A stretch of 53,581 nt of DNA. It comes from an uncultured Pirellulaceae bacterium. GTDB lineage: Bacteria > Planctomycetota > Planctomycetia > Pirellulales > Pirellulaceae. This document shows positions 45,329-53,581 of this stretch, piece by piece. Position 1 is the first letter of the stretch; each line of letters opens with the position of its first letter. The stretch lies in assembly GCA_938091115.1 (NCBI GenBank), contig CALKNI010000034.1, forward strand, positions 1 through 53,581. Reading direction: 5' to 3'. The position numbers and the translations under genes are program-made. The notes under the pieces are model-generated. The model was not told the DNA's origin. It saw nothing but the letters and a program-made list of their open reading frames with translations, and did no database searches.

Positions 45329-45680
45329 ATTGGATAGGTTGAGATTGATTTCGGTAAGACTGGGGCAGTTAACAGAGTTTTGTAAAGGTGGTTCAAATAA
45401 TCGAAGTCGCTAAAGGGTAACTTCCCCAAAGGGACTAACTGAGAAGAGCCTTGAAATACGATTGGCTCTGCGCGCCATCAGTTTTAAACAATTCCCACTC
45501 TAATTGTAGCATTAGAAGACAAGTTCTAGCGAGTCGGCGGGTGAGCAAGAGAGGTGCGTGCTTGAATTTGTATCACTCAGGTATTGTCCAGAGGATGTTT
45601 GTGGAACGGTCGCGCGTTAAGTGATCAGCCAGCTTAGTAAATGCTTGGTGACGGAAATGCCGGGTAGTTGGTTGAAGCAG

Positions 45681-45704
45681 CCGGCCGGTTGAAAACCAGG
45701 CCGG
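45681..45704. other. Stem-loop after the S9 peptidase gene
   Basis: CCGGCCGGTT (45681-45690) pairs with AACCAGGCCGG, one bulged A, with a 3-base loop. It begins 18 bp past the stop of the minus-strand S9 peptidase gene. On the minus strand no T run follows, so it may be a weak terminator or a 3' stabilising hairpin. Confidence 0.5.
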
Positions 45705-45721
45705 TGGTTACACCATGAGGG

Positions 45722-48700
45722 CTACTTCGATTCTTTTTTAGGCTCAGCCTTTGGTTCCATCAGTTCCAGGCCAAACTTTTTGCCTTTATCGACACCGGGC
45801 ACCCCGTAAGCCATCCATTCTGGTTCGGGAGCATCCATCAGATAGAAATCAAAGAATTGTTGCATTCGAATAGCAAAGTCTTTTCGGTTGGCATCGCTCA
45901 TGACCCAGTGCGGATCGCCATTGTAGTTGAGCAACCAAGCGGGTTGTTCAAGGCGTCGCAAAGCAACAAACAGTTCGATCCCTTGATACCATGGAACTGC
46001 TCCATCTTTGTCGTTGTGTAAAATCAGCAGAGGCGTATTGATTTTGTCGGCAAAGAAAACGGGCGAGTTGGCGATGTATTTATCACGAGCCGACCAGAGA
46101 TCAGCTCCAATTCGGGACTGGGTTCGTTCGTATTGAAACATACGACTCATTCCGCTTGACCAACGAATCCCGCCGTAAGCACTGGTCATATTGCTAACCG
46201 GTGCTCCTGATTCTGCACAGGCAAACATGTCCGTCTGCGTGACCAGATAAGCGGTTTGGTAGCCGCCCCAACTATGTCCCTGCATGCCAATTTTTTTAGG
46301 ATTAATAAACCCTTGTTTAACAATCGACTTCACACCAGGAAGTATCGCGTTAGCGGCGCTAGGCCCTGGTTCACCAGTTTTGTAAGGGATATCTGGAATA
46401 AAAACGACATAGCCACGACTAACATAAAAGCTGTGGTTGATGATTGAGCGGCCAGCAGCGGGTGTGTAATACGCATGAAGATTGTCGGAGTTTCGCTCGT
46501 AGAAATAAACCATCATCGGATACTTCTTTTGTGAATCGAATCCATCAGGTTTGATCAGAATACCATCAAGCGGTTGCCCGTCAGTAGCATTCCAATGAAC
46601 TAGCTCGGCAGAGCCCCAGCGATAATTTTTCTGTTGTGGATTGATGTCGCTGATCCGATAGATTTTTTTGAATGCAGTTGTACTAGACCACAAATCCGGG
46701 CAACGTCGAAATGTACTGCGACTAAAAATCACATCATCCGTGTTTTTAGATTTGCTCAATCCGGAAACGCGCTCATCGAGCATCATAAGTCGCTTCAATT
46801 TTGGACTGGCCAATTCTCCGCTGGTTTTCGCTTTGTCATTAGAAGGTTCGCTAAGTGTTAATTGATAAAAGCCGCTGGCTTTGGTTTCGTCATCAAATGC
46901 CGAAAGGAGTATGGGCTGGTTCGTCGAGATCGAACGAAGCTCCCGATCGAGTCGCTGGTAGCGAAAACGGATTTTTTCTTCTCGTCCAAGGTTGTTGGTA
47001 ACACACACTGGCGAATCTTGGCCGGTCGGGTCAACCAGCCAGATGTCGTAACGATCATAAATAAACAACCCCTCATCATTTTCCAACCAACCGGCTGAGC
47101 CATACGCGCGGGCTAGCGAGGGAGTGTCGTGCAATTCGTTTTGAAGCGGGTGGGGAATACCCTTGCTAATCTCAACCGGGTTCCGATTTTTTCCAGTTGA
47201 GATGGAATACCATTTTCGAACTTCAGCGTCGAACCAAGTTACAAACTTTCCATCAGGCGAAAGCGTCCCACTGAACTTACTTTTTTCAATGACGGTTTCG
47301 ACAAAACCAGAATCCAAATTAATCAAATAGGTATCCTGAAAACCAGGTATATCCCAAGAAAGCATTTTCCGATAAGGCATATTAGACGATCCCACTGCCA
47401 AGCGAGACGGAGACCTCGGGTCGATACGAACATCGGGAACTTTGCGAGTCGCCAGTTGAATTAGATTTTTTGATTTAATATTGTAAACAGCGCGGTAGTT
47501 TCGCCGACGTTCGCGTTCGGCTTGAATTAGTTGTTGGGGTTGCAAAAGTGGGTCTTGCCAGTGCCATACGTCAAGTTTTGCTTTAGCTGGTTCCGGTTTA
47601 GCAGAATCACCAACTTTGGATTTTGTCAGTCCTTTCCGCTCTTTCAAAACAGCCTCTGGAATCGGGGCCGTATCAAAAAATAATCGTTGTCCATTTTCAC
47701 TGAACGTAGGATTGGTACCCGAAGAAACCCACCATCCAACTGGAAGGCCAATGCTAGACTCTGTCGCAACTTTGATAGCTGTTTTTTGACCTGACTTCCA
47801 ATGAAACAAAGCCCAGCGAGGGGTCTTTGATTTGTAGTCATCACGGTTAGAAAGGAAGGCGATTTGGTTTCCGGAGTCACTAAAAACGAGTTGTTTGTAC
47901 TCTCCTTGCCCCTGAAGCAAAATCTGAGATTCAAGCGATTTTAGATTGACAAGAAATAACCCATCGACAACTGGATTTATTTTGTTGCTGTTTTTCTCGG
48001 TTTTCGGTTGCGGGGGCTTCGATGAGCCGGCTGGTTCAACCGACGTGGAGTACGCTAACATCGTCCCTTTTTTATCGAACCGAAACTGCACGACATCAGG
48101 ATAAGTTTGTTGGGTGCCGGTTCGCAGATCATGAAGTACTAAAGTCGTACCCGGGTTTTTCTTTTTATTATTTTCAACTTCAGGTGTCTTCGGTTTTTTC
48201 GCCGCCGGTTTTTTTGCAGGTGCAGGTGCGGGTTTAGCTTTACTCGTTGCCGGCGGAGTAATCAAAGGGTCAGTTGGTCGTTTCTTGAGTACCTTCTTGC
48301 GAGTTGGTTTTTTTAAGCCGGTTCCGGTGACTTCATAGGTTTCGACAACCTTTGAATTCTGCTGCTTAACGAATTTTCGATCAATCGGCTTGTTGTGGAG
48401 ATAAGCAATCCAGTCGCCATTTTCTTCGGGTACCTTGAAGGATGACACGCGGTCAATGGATGTTCTTTTTCCGGAAGCCAAATTCATGATTTCAATAATG
48501 GTTCCTGGGATTTGATCTGCAGGAACCTTCGCTTTTTTGAGCGAGGCTATTTTTTCAGGGTCAGGCGTAATTCGATAAATGACAAATTTCGAGTCGAATG
48601 TGAACTGCGCTCCACTTCCCCGTGGGATAGAATATTCTTTTGTGGCCCGGTTCTGGCGAATGAAAAGTGTTGGCTGGGCATCGGATTTCCCGCTCTTCGT

Positions 48701-48895
48701 CGAAAACGAAATCCACTTGCCGTCGTTGGAAATTTGCTGGCTGGAAAGCGTTGTCCAAAGGTCGTAATCAGAATGATCGAGCGACCGCGACGTTTCAGTT
48801 TGGGCTTGGAGAGAAGCGGGTTCTGCGATAAACGCAGTACCGCTTAAAAGGCAACAAAAGAAAACAAAGCAGCGGAGTTGGTGAGTGGTGCGCAT
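45722..48895 (-). CDS. Secreted S9 family prolyl oligopeptidase-like peptidase
   Basis: A 1057-residue serine peptidase with a signal peptide (residues 1-31). The N-terminal two-thirds form a beta-propeller of WD40/TolB-like blades, and the last 300 residues an alpha/beta hydrolase with the triad S875 (GHSWGGY), D964 (NDKDGAVP) and H996 (GDPHWVM). It is larger than the usual S9 enzyme of about 700-800 residues. Part of the excess is a Lys/Pro/Ala-rich low-complexity stretch at residues 194-249 (segments PAPAPAKKPAAKKPK and ENNKKK). It is probably exported and cleaves short peptides. Start ATG at 48895. It stands alone between intergenic regions. Confidence 0.93.
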   Translation of the reverse strand: MRTTHQLRCFVFFCCLLSGTAFIAEPASLQAQTETSRSLDHSDYDLWTTLSSQQISNDGKWISFSTKSGKSDAQPTLFIRQNRATKEYSIPRGSGAQFTFDSKFVIYRITPDPEKIASLKKAKVPADQIPGTIIEIMNLASGKRTSIDRVSSFKVPEENGDWIAYLHNKPIDRKFVKQQNSKVVETYEVTGTGLKKPTRKKVLKKRPTDPLITPPATSKAKPAPAPAKKPAAKKPKTPEVENNKKKNPGTTLVLHDLRTGTQQTYPDVVQFRFDKKGTMLAYSTSVEPAGSSKPPQPKTEKNSNKINPVVDGLFLVNLKSLESQILLQGQGEYKQLVFSDSGNQIAFLSNRDDYKSKTPRWALFHWKSGQKTAIKVATESSIGLPVGWWVSSGTNPTFSENGQRLFFDTAPIPEAVLKERKGLTKSKVGDSAKPEPAKAKLDVWHWQDPLLQPQQLIQAERERRRNYRAVYNIKSKNLIQLATRKVPDVRIDPRSPSRLAVGSSNMPYRKMLSWDIPGFQDTYLINLDSGFVETVIEKSKFSGTLSPDGKFVTWFDAEVRKWYSISTGKNRNPVEISKGIPHPLQNELHDTPSLARAYGSAGWLENDEGLFIYDRYDIWLVDPTGQDSPVCVTNNLGREEKIRFRYQRLDRELRSISTNQPILLSAFDDETKASGFYQLTLSEPSNDKAKTSGELASPKLKRLMMLDERVSGLSKSKNTDDVIFSRSTFRRCPDLWSSTTAFKKIYRISDINPQQKNYRWGSAELVHWNATDGQPLDGILIKPDGFDSQKKYPMMVYFYERNSDNLHAYYTPAAGRSIINHSFYVSRGYVVFIPDIPYKTGEPGPSAANAILPGVKSIVKQGFINPKKIGMQGHSWGGYQTAYLVTQTDMFACAESGAPVSNMTSAYGGIRWSSGMSRMFQYERTQSRIGADLWSARDKYIANSPVFFADKINTPLLILHNDKDGAVPWYQGIELFVALRRLEQPAWLLNYNGDPHWVMSDANRKDFAIRMQQFFDFYLMDAPEPEWMAYGVPGVDKGKKFGLELMEPKAEPKKESK

Positions 48896-49326
48896 GGTGG
48901 TCTTAAAATAGAATTCGACATTGTAGTGTTAACGTAAAACGAGCCTGTATTAAGGTAGTTCGTGAATCATCCAAGGGAAAGCAAATGGACGAGTTGAAGA
49001 CGCTAGTCTTCGGCAATTGCGTATAGTTTTCCACCGAATTCCTATAATCGCACCCCAAAACCCCGATCAAGCTGGTTTTGCGGTGGAGACGATTTCAGCG
49101 CTGCGTTTACTTGAATGTTGCGTTGACTTGAAATGTGTATCTGAAAAAAGAAGATCGATTGCTGTTCGAGACCTAGAGAATAAAAAAACGTTCCATCCGA
49201 ATTGGATGGAACGCCCTTCCGAGGCCATGCTGGCGCACGACCAATTCTTATTGTGCAGATTTAGTGCATTTTGAAGAACTCAATGGGGGTTCGAGTTTTT
49301 CGCATGACTAAGAGACTTTATTGTCC
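48896..49326. other. Intergenic region between the S9 peptidase and the second amt gene
   Basis: 431 bp. It holds the terminator of the second amt gene at 49182-49213 and, to its left, presumably the promoter of the S9 peptidase gene. Short open frames here run across the terminator hairpin and show no coding signs. Confidence 0.7.
49182..49213 (-). terminator. Rho-independent terminator of the second amt gene
   Basis: On the minus strand, a perfect 10-bp stem CGTTCCATCC / GGATGGAACG with a 5-base loop is followed by seven T residues (A run 49182-49188 on the plus strand). It starts 114 bp after the amt stop codon. Confidence 0.93.
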
Positions 49327-50850
49327 TTACTCTGCACCGGCGAGTTTGGCCGGTGCCGGATTAGGTTCGGTTACGCGTGGAGCGATTGTTATCGGGGCTG
49401 CGCCCATCGTTCCTGGTAATTCAGACGGATAGGCACTCATGCCATGTTCGCTCATATCGAGCCCTTGCAGTTCTTCGGCTTCGGAGACCCGTAGAATTCC
49501 CACGAGCTTCAAGATACTGAACAAGGCGAGCATTGTCAGGAATGCCCAAGCGACAATGGAAACCGTCCCGATAACTTGAATCAGAAAAGTTGTTGCTCCG
49601 CTCTCGAGGTGAGCGTTGGGAATAAACCCAATTGCCAGGCATCCCCAGATGCCGCAAAGGCCGTGTACGGGCCAAGCGCCAACCGGATCATCTATTTTTA
49701 AACGGTCAAGGAGGCGTACGCCGGCAACAACAAGTGCACCGGCGCACGCTCCAATCACCATTGACCACCATGGTGTAAAACAGTCAGGACCAGCAGTGAT
49801 TCCAACCAAACCTCCCAAAGCTCCGTTCAAGCCGATGGAGATATCTGGTTTTCCAAGCCAAATCCAACTAATAAATGTAGCAACGATTGCACCGGCAGCG
49901 GCGGCAAGCGTTGTGGTTACTGCAATGTAAACCGTCGCGTCGATATCAGCGGCGGTTCCAAAGGCGAGCTGGCTTCCGGGATTAAATCCGTACCAACCAA
50001 CCCACAGAATAAATACTCCGAGTGCGGCGAAAGTCATGTTGTGGCCAGGCATTGGCTGAGGCTTTCCCTCTTTGGAAAAGCGGCCAATTCTTGGACCGAG
50101 AACGAGAGCGCCGGCAAGTCCAGCAAACCCTCCAACCGCATGCACAACAACTGAACCAGCGAAATCTTGAAATGCTAACGGATACGAGCCGTCGGCAGCC
50201 ACTTGTCCAAACTGAGTTAGCCAGCCGCCCCCCCATTTCCAATAACCGCTGATCGGATAAACCAGCGCAGTCAGGACGGCACTAAAGATCAGGTAGGATC
50301 CGAAGCGCATCCGACCGGCGACAGCACCCGAGACGATCGTTGCAGCGGTAGCAGCAAACACGGCCTGGAAAAACCAATCGGCGTAGGGAGATAATGAATC
50401 GGTTTCGGATGCTCCATAGATTCCAAAGCCACCAAACGAGAAGTACGCATTGGTAACTTCACCGTAGCAGCTCGGATACATCAGGGCGAAACCAACCGTG
50501 AAAAACAACAATGCTCCGACAGATAAATCCATCAGGTTTTTAAACAAGATGTTGACTACATTTTTCGAACTGTTGAGTCCAACCTCAACCATCGAAAAAC
50601 CAGCCTGCATGAACAAAACCAAAACCGCACAGATAAAAATAATTGCGTTATTAAAAACGTAAGAAAGCTCATCAGTCGTAACTGAATCACTCTCGGTCGA
50701 ATCAGCAATTACCTCGGTCGTACTAACGACTTCGACAATGTCTTCTTGAGCAAAAACAGAATTCGAGTGGTCTAGATTAAAACAGGAGAGAATCAGAATA
50801 ACACCGATTAGGATCGATATAGGTTTCAATAGGTTAGAAGATTTGCACAC
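49327..50850 (-). CDS. amt: Ammonium transporter Amt family (second copy)
   Basis: A 507-residue Amt-family channel, distinct from the copy at 5808. It has a signal-like hydrophobic N-terminus (to about FAQ, residue 34), an acidic stretch rich in Thr/Ser/Glu (residues 35-60), then 11 membrane helices. Pore histidines are in SVVVHAVGG and WPVHGLCG, and the gate region is FFQAVFAATAATIVSGAVAGRM. The C-terminal regulatory tail LRVSEAEELQGLDMSEHGMSAY is followed by a Pro/Ala-rich extension not seen in the first copy. The start is unsure: the longest reading from 50931 has an unconserved leader. The GTG at 50850, 10 bases after AAAGGA, gives a normal signal sequence and is preferred. A strong terminator follows at 49182-49213. 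No glnK is adjacent. Confidence 0.94.
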   Translation of the reverse strand: MCKSSNLLKPISILIGVILILSCFNLDHSNSVFAQEDIVEVVSTTEVIADSTESDSVTTDELSYVFNNAIIFICAVLVLFMQAGFSMVEVGLNSSKNVVNILFKNLMDLSVGALLFFTVGFALMYPSCYGEVTNAYFSFGGFGIYGASETDSLSPYADWFFQAVFAATAATIVSGAVAGRMRFGSYLIFSAVLTALVYPISGYWKWGGGWLTQFGQVAADGSYPLAFQDFAGSVVVHAVGGFAGLAGALVLGPRIGRFSKEGKPQPMPGHNMTFAALGVFILWVGWYGFNPGSQLAFGTAADIDATVYIAVTTTLAAAAGAIVATFISWIWLGKPDISIGLNGALGGLVGITAGPDCFTPWWSMVIGACAGALVVAGVRLLDRLKIDDPVGAWPVHGLCGIWGCLAIGFIPNAHLESGATTFLIQVIGTVSIVAWAFLTMLALFSILKLVGILRVSEAEELQGLDMSEHGMSAYPSELPGTMGAAPITIAPRVTEPNPAPAKLAGAE

Positions 50851-51124
50851 TGCATTGGGTTCCTTTTGGAGGTGGCAACGGATGTAGGCTCGGAAGGTAC
50901 CCCGCCGTCGGGGACAATTCTCCTTTCGCAAACTTCATACCAATTCGATTTAAGATTCCGTGCGCCGTGGCAATCGGTCGATTTCAGTCGGAAAAAACGC
51001 TATCGTTTTTTCTCTTTTTTTCTTTTCCAAAATTCAGCGGCCTCTGAACAACGATGTTGATCGCTTAAATCGAGTGCAGCCGAGATTCATTCCAAGGCAA
51101 CCAAATTTCCGAACCAACCTTGTA

Positions 51125-51160
51125 AAACCGAAAGGGTAGAATTTCTTCCCTTGACGGTTT
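51125..51160. promoter_or_regulatory. Imperfect hairpin in the amt-porin intergenic region
   Basis: AAACCG at 51125-51130 pairs with CGGTTT at 51155-51160, and AAGGG at 51132-51136 with CCCTT at 51148-51152. This makes an 11-bp stem with a small 1x2 internal loop and an 11-base apical loop. No T run follows on either strand, so a terminator is unlikely. It may be a leader RNA structure of the amt gene or an operator. Confidence 0.45.
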
Positions 51161-51345
51161 GGTTAGCAAATTATTTGGTGGTTAGTGGCGAGGAATTGCA
51201 CAAAAAATAATCAAATCTGGCTGTTTTACTGCTTTGTTTGGCAGATGGCTTGTTCAGATCCGAAAGAACGATGGGTGAGTGAAGCGAATGAAGAGGGGGC
51301 TCTTTTGAAACTTCAAATCTTGCGTTTCGGCGAGTTAGTTGAGCA

Positions 51346-51438
51346 TTGACAGCAGTCTTAATTACTGCCTGACGGAAGTCTTTTATTAACCGTTAAACCT
51401 TGACAGCGCTGACGGGATGGATCGTTTTAACCGTTAAA
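51346..51438. repeat. Two-unit repeat of TTGACAGC / TGACGG / TTAACCGTTAAA upstream of the porin gene
   Basis: Unit 1 is TTGACAGC at 51346-51353, TGACGG at 51370-51375 and TTAACCGTTAAA at 51386-51397. Unit 2 is TTGACAGC at 51400-51407, TGACGG at 51410-51415 and TTAACCGTTAAA at 51427-51438. The TTAACCGTTAAA boxes are near-palindromes (TTAAC-C-GTTAA) and start 41 bp apart, about four helical turns. The TGACGG boxes start 40 bp apart. The elements lie 183-275 bp upstream of the porin start codon. They look like an operator pair for a dimeric regulator. Confidence 0.6.
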
Positions 51439-51620
51439 GTTACGCAGCTTTGATGCTTCCAGATCCGTAATTACAGAAAATAGTTGAATTTGGAATAGTC
51501 GCTACGGGCGTCAAAACCGATTCAACAGATGTCGTGAAGCGCAAGCTCAGCCAGCATCGTGTTGGGTTTGATGACCAACGGAAAACAAATAACGATGTTA
51601 GTACAACACAGGGTGGTGAC

Positions 51621-52844
51621 ATGAAACGAGGAAAGTCAGGATGGATGTTTGTCGTAGGGCTTATTGGATCGGGAGCTTTGGGGCTCTCTGGTGTTCAGGG
51701 ACAAACAATTAACAATGTAGGAACACCCGCAACGGCTGTTTCTTTTCAAGATGATGCAGCAACCCCCGCACCAGTTGCGGAAGAGGCTGCTGGCTGTGAT
51801 TCAGGGCTCAGCGAGCCTTGGACATTATTTGGTAACGGATGTTCAGATTCCTGCTTGAATATCGGTGGTTGGTTTGCCATGGGTATTCACACCGACTCGA
51901 ATGATCTTTTCAATTCGAATCCAGATTCTTTTGACCTTAGCCAGGGGTGGTTGTTCGTTGAAAAGGAAGCGAACTCAGAGAACGGTGAACTAGCATTTGG
52001 TTTCCGTTTTGATGGCATGTACGGTGTCGATGGTCCTGACACTCAGTCTTTCGGTAATCCAGGCACAGAGTGGGATATGGATCCTGCTTATACACGTGGC
52101 GGTAACTACGGCTGGGCGATACCTCAGCTTTACGGTGAAGTTGCCTTGGGAGATCTCAGCGTCAAGATCGGACACTTTTACACTTTAGCAGGTTACGAGG
52201 TTGTTGGCTCTCCTGATAACTTTTTCTATTCTCATGCAATCTCGATGTACAACAGTGAGCCATTTACTCACACAGGTGCTGTTGCAACGTATGAGATGAA
52301 TGATTGCACCACCCTGTACGGTGGCTGGACTGCTGGATGGGACACTGGCTTTGCTCAGTTTGGCGAAGGCAGTTCGTTCTTGGGTGGCTTCTCTCGTACA
52401 CTCAATGACGATGCATCGTTCACCTATATTACCACATTCGGTAATCTTGGTGCACGTGGCGACGATGCGTACGGACACAGCATGGTTCTTGACATGCAGA
52501 TGACAGAGAACATGCAATGGGTTATCCAGAGCGACTTGCTTCGAGTAAGCAGTACTGGCGAAGACAACTTTTCGCTTATTCACAACATGTTCTACACTCT
52601 TTCAGATCGCTTGACCTTCGGCAGGCGTACTGAGTGGTGGAAAGGTGATAATGTCACTGGGTACGCTCCGCACGGTGGAGATCTTCCTTCAACTGGATCT
52701 CACTCGCACTACGCAAACACCGCCGGATTCAACTACAAGGCGACTTCGAACCTAACAGTTCGTCCAGAGTACCGATACAACTGGTCTCCTGCGGCGGGCT
52801 ACAAAGAAAGTATCTTCGGAGTTGATTTCGTTATGACTTTCTAA
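51621..52844 (+). CDS. Outer-membrane beta-barrel porin-like protein
   Basis: A 407-residue protein of the planctomycete beta-barrel type (BBP2/porin-like). From the ATG at 51621, preceded by GGGTGG, it has a signal peptide (about residues 1-26, ending VQG-Q). A Pro/Ala/Glu-rich stretch follows, then a Cys cluster (residues about 51-74) and alternating aromatic strands: GWFAMGIHTDSND, LAFGFRFDGMYGVDG, LYGEVALGDLSVKIGHF, LYGGWTAGWDTGF, TVRPEYRYNWSP. The final residue is Phe (VDFVMTF), the outer-membrane assembly signal. A 29-residue longer reading from 51534 is rejected because it puts the signal inside the chain. It may let in small solutes. Upstream is the repeated regulatory module, downstream a terminator. 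Confidence 0.87.
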   Translation: MKRGKSGWMFVVGLIGSGALGLSGVQGQTINNVGTPATAVSFQDDAATPAPVAEEAAGCDSGLSEPWTLFGNGCSDSCLNIGGWFAMGIHTDSNDLFNSNPDSFDLSQGWLFVEKEANSENGELAFGFRFDGMYGVDGPDTQSFGNPGTEWDMDPAYTRGGNYGWAIPQLYGEVALGDLSVKIGHFYTLAGYEVVGSPDNFFYSHAISMYNSEPFTHTGAVATYEMNDCTTLYGGWTAGWDTGFAQFGEGSSFLGGFSRTLNDDASFTYITTFGNLGARGDDAYGHSMVLDMQMTENMQWVIQSDLLRVSSTGEDNFSLIHNMFYTLSDRLTFGRRTEWWKGDNVTGYAPHGGDLPSTGSHSHYANTAGFNYKATSNLTVRPEYRYNWSPAAGYKESIFGVDFVMTF

Positions 52845-52875
52845 GTAAACGACTGAGCCGAACGCTTAAAAAATA

Positions 52876-52908
52876 AACTCTCCGCGGCATTTCTGCGGAG
52901 AGTTTTTT
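52876..52908 (+). terminator. Rho-independent terminator after the porin gene
   Basis: A perfect stem ACTCTCCGC / GCGGAGAGT with a 9-base loop, plus an A-T extension, is followed by a T run at 52903-52908. It begins 32 bp after the porin stop. Confidence 0.92.
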
Positions 52909-53103
52909 ATGCGCGCTCAAGTCCTATTGGAGTTCGAAATTGCTGGCTCGAATTTTAAGTTACCTTTTCAATGCTTCCACCGCAATGAATTAAGGTAGCC
53001 CAAACGCAAGGTGAATCTGCAAAAATAAGACCAATCCAGTTTGACGTTCTTGTCTCAGTTTTGGACAATGGCCACAGTTTCCAAATTTCAGGGCAAGACA
53101 AAA

Positions 53104-53581
53104 ATGAATCAAATCAGAGTAAACAAGCGTTTTCGTTTTCGAATAGAAGTAGGTGTTAGCTGCCTCGTATTGGTCCTAATTGGGCTGGCAAGCAGCAATC
53201 CCTTGATGGGACAAAATAAGGGAAAGGAGCAGGCTCCAGTTTTCGGTCCGAAATTTAAAAATTTGGAATCAATGGCGACAGGCCAGTGGTGGAAAGTGAA
53301 ACCGAATCAGCGTCGGTCCATGAATCTGAATGTTCCACGCAATGAGGTCGTTGGATTTGCCGTTTACACTCACGACCACGGCGTCCTTAAGCTGTCTGCC
53401 CAACTTTTTCCTCTCAAACCGGATGAAGCGAGACTGGTTCGGTTAGAGCTAAAACAGCCTTCTGGAGAATGGCAAGAGGTAGCCAAAGAAAAGGTCATCG
53501 ATCTCGGATGGAGTGCTCATTTTAGGATAGAAGACTGGGACAACACAAAAGACGTTGCTTATCGTGTTCGGCACGGTGCCG
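53104..53581 (+). CDS. Start of a secreted metallophosphoesterase-like protein (partial)
   Basis: The 5' end of a gene running off the window, with 159 codons visible and no stop. It starts with ATG at 53104. The N-terminus is a signal peptide with a basic head (NQIRVNKRFRFRIE) and a hydrophobic core ending near LMG-Q (residue 36). The mature part contains VPRNEVVGFAVYTHDHGVLKLSAQLFPL and WDNTKDVAYRVRHG. I associate WDNTKDVAYRVRHG with the N-terminal domain of planctomycete PhoD-like metallophosphatases, but no metal motif lies within the visible part, so the assignment is tentative. It is unrelated in sequence to the phosphatase at 20936. Confidence 0.65.
   Translation, partial: MNQIRVNKRFRFRIEVGVSCLVLVLIGLASSNPLMGQNKGKEQAPVFGPKFKNLESMATGQWWKVKPNQRRSMNLNVPRNEVVGFAVYTHDHGVLKLSAQLFPLKPDEARLVRLELKQPSGEWQEVAKEKVIDLGWSAHFRIEDWDNTKDVAYRVRHGA

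Larger units (their letters stand above)
45308..45721. other. Intergenic region between the aminomuconate operon and the S9 peptidase
   Basis: 414 bp with no credible gene on either strand. It holds the palindrome at 45316-45328 and a GC-rich stem-loop at 45681-45704. The middle holds no feature I can support. Confidence 0.7.
50851..51620. other. Long divergent intergenic region between second amt and porin genes
   Basis: 770 bp with no credible gene, the longest gap in the window, between the divergent amt and porin genes. It holds a hairpin at 51125-51160 and a two-unit repeated module at 51346-51438, described separately. The right end, after 51438, should hold the porin promoter and leader. 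The part nearest amt has a short GC hairpin (CCCCG / CGGGG near 50909-50922) and a long pyrimidine-rich stretch around 51006-51030. Confidence 0.75.

Noticed and set aside
49017-49274. 85-residue open frame between the S9 peptidase and second amt
   Set aside because: It runs through the strong minus-strand terminator hairpin and has no start signal.
50851-50931. 27-codon leader for the second Amt protein
   Set aside because: It places an Arg-rich unconserved stretch before the signal sequence; the GTG at 50850 is better supported.
1-53581. tRNA, rRNA, CRISPR or phage genes
   Set aside because: No cloverleaf with a CCA-like end, no rRNA-like segment, no regularly spaced repeats, and no integrase, transposase, capsid or tail gene was seen. 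The only regular repeats are coding Gly-rich stretches and the short modules reported above.

Overview
This window is chromosomal DNA from a member of the Planctomycetota, most likely an uncultured or low-GC relative of the Pirellulaceae. The gene families point there: a run of secreted formylglycine sulfatases, a paired cytochrome/DUF1549/DUF1553 gene and DUF1501 gene, two DUF1559 type pseudopilins, a Tat-exported PhoD-like phosphatase, and a fused SMP-30/esterase. GC looks to be in the mid to upper 40s by eye, and several genes start with TTG or GTG. I saw no rRNA, tRNA, CRISPR array, phage or IS element. The genus cannot be fixed from the sequence alone.

Region by region. Bases 1-5.6 kb: the end of a PhyH-type dioxygenase, a Gfo/Idh/MocA oxidoreductase, a YycJ-like metallo-beta-lactamase fold hydrolase, a dolichol-phosphate-mannose-synthase-like glycosyltransferase, and a 742-residue protein holding two complete chorismate mutase-prephenate dehydratase-ACT units in tandem. 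Bases 5.8-13.6 kb: ammonium transporter, zinc-ribbon Nudix hydrolase, thioredoxin/DUF255 lipoprotein, transglutaminase, enolase-superfamily enzyme and an MtfA-type peptidase. Bases 13.8-24.3 kb: secreted or envelope proteins (intradiol dioxygenase, EF-hand protein, SMP-30/esterase fusion, two pseudopilins, PhoD-like phosphatase, small secreted protein), with a CoA-type Nudix enzyme and a CPXCG protein. Bases 24.7-37.7 kb: four sulfatases in a probable operon, a cupin, a BNR-repeat protein, and the DUF1553/DUF1501 pair, which reads as a sulfated-polysaccharide utilisation locus. Bases 37.7-45.3 kb: Xaa-His dipeptidase, EamA transporter, atypical SDR, and genes resembling ACMSD, aminomuconate semialdehyde dehydrogenase and 2-aminomuconate deaminase on both sides of a long RadC. 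Bases 45.7-53.6 kb: a 1057-residue S9 peptidase, a second ammonium transporter, a porin-like barrel with a repeated regulatory module upstream, and the start of another secreted protein.

The strongest unusual signal is the tandem P-protein. By alignment to E. coli chorismate mutase, the first mutase domain keeps the Arg that is donated across the dimer but has lost most of its own pocket residues, while the second keeps the pocket but has lost that Arg. One hybrid active site could therefore form between the two halves of one chain. Other points worth following are the duplicated TTGACAGC / TGACGG / TTAACCGTTAAA module before the porin gene, the aminomuconate catabolic gene set, the RadC with an N-terminal extension, and a pseudopilin with two calcium-loop-like motifs.
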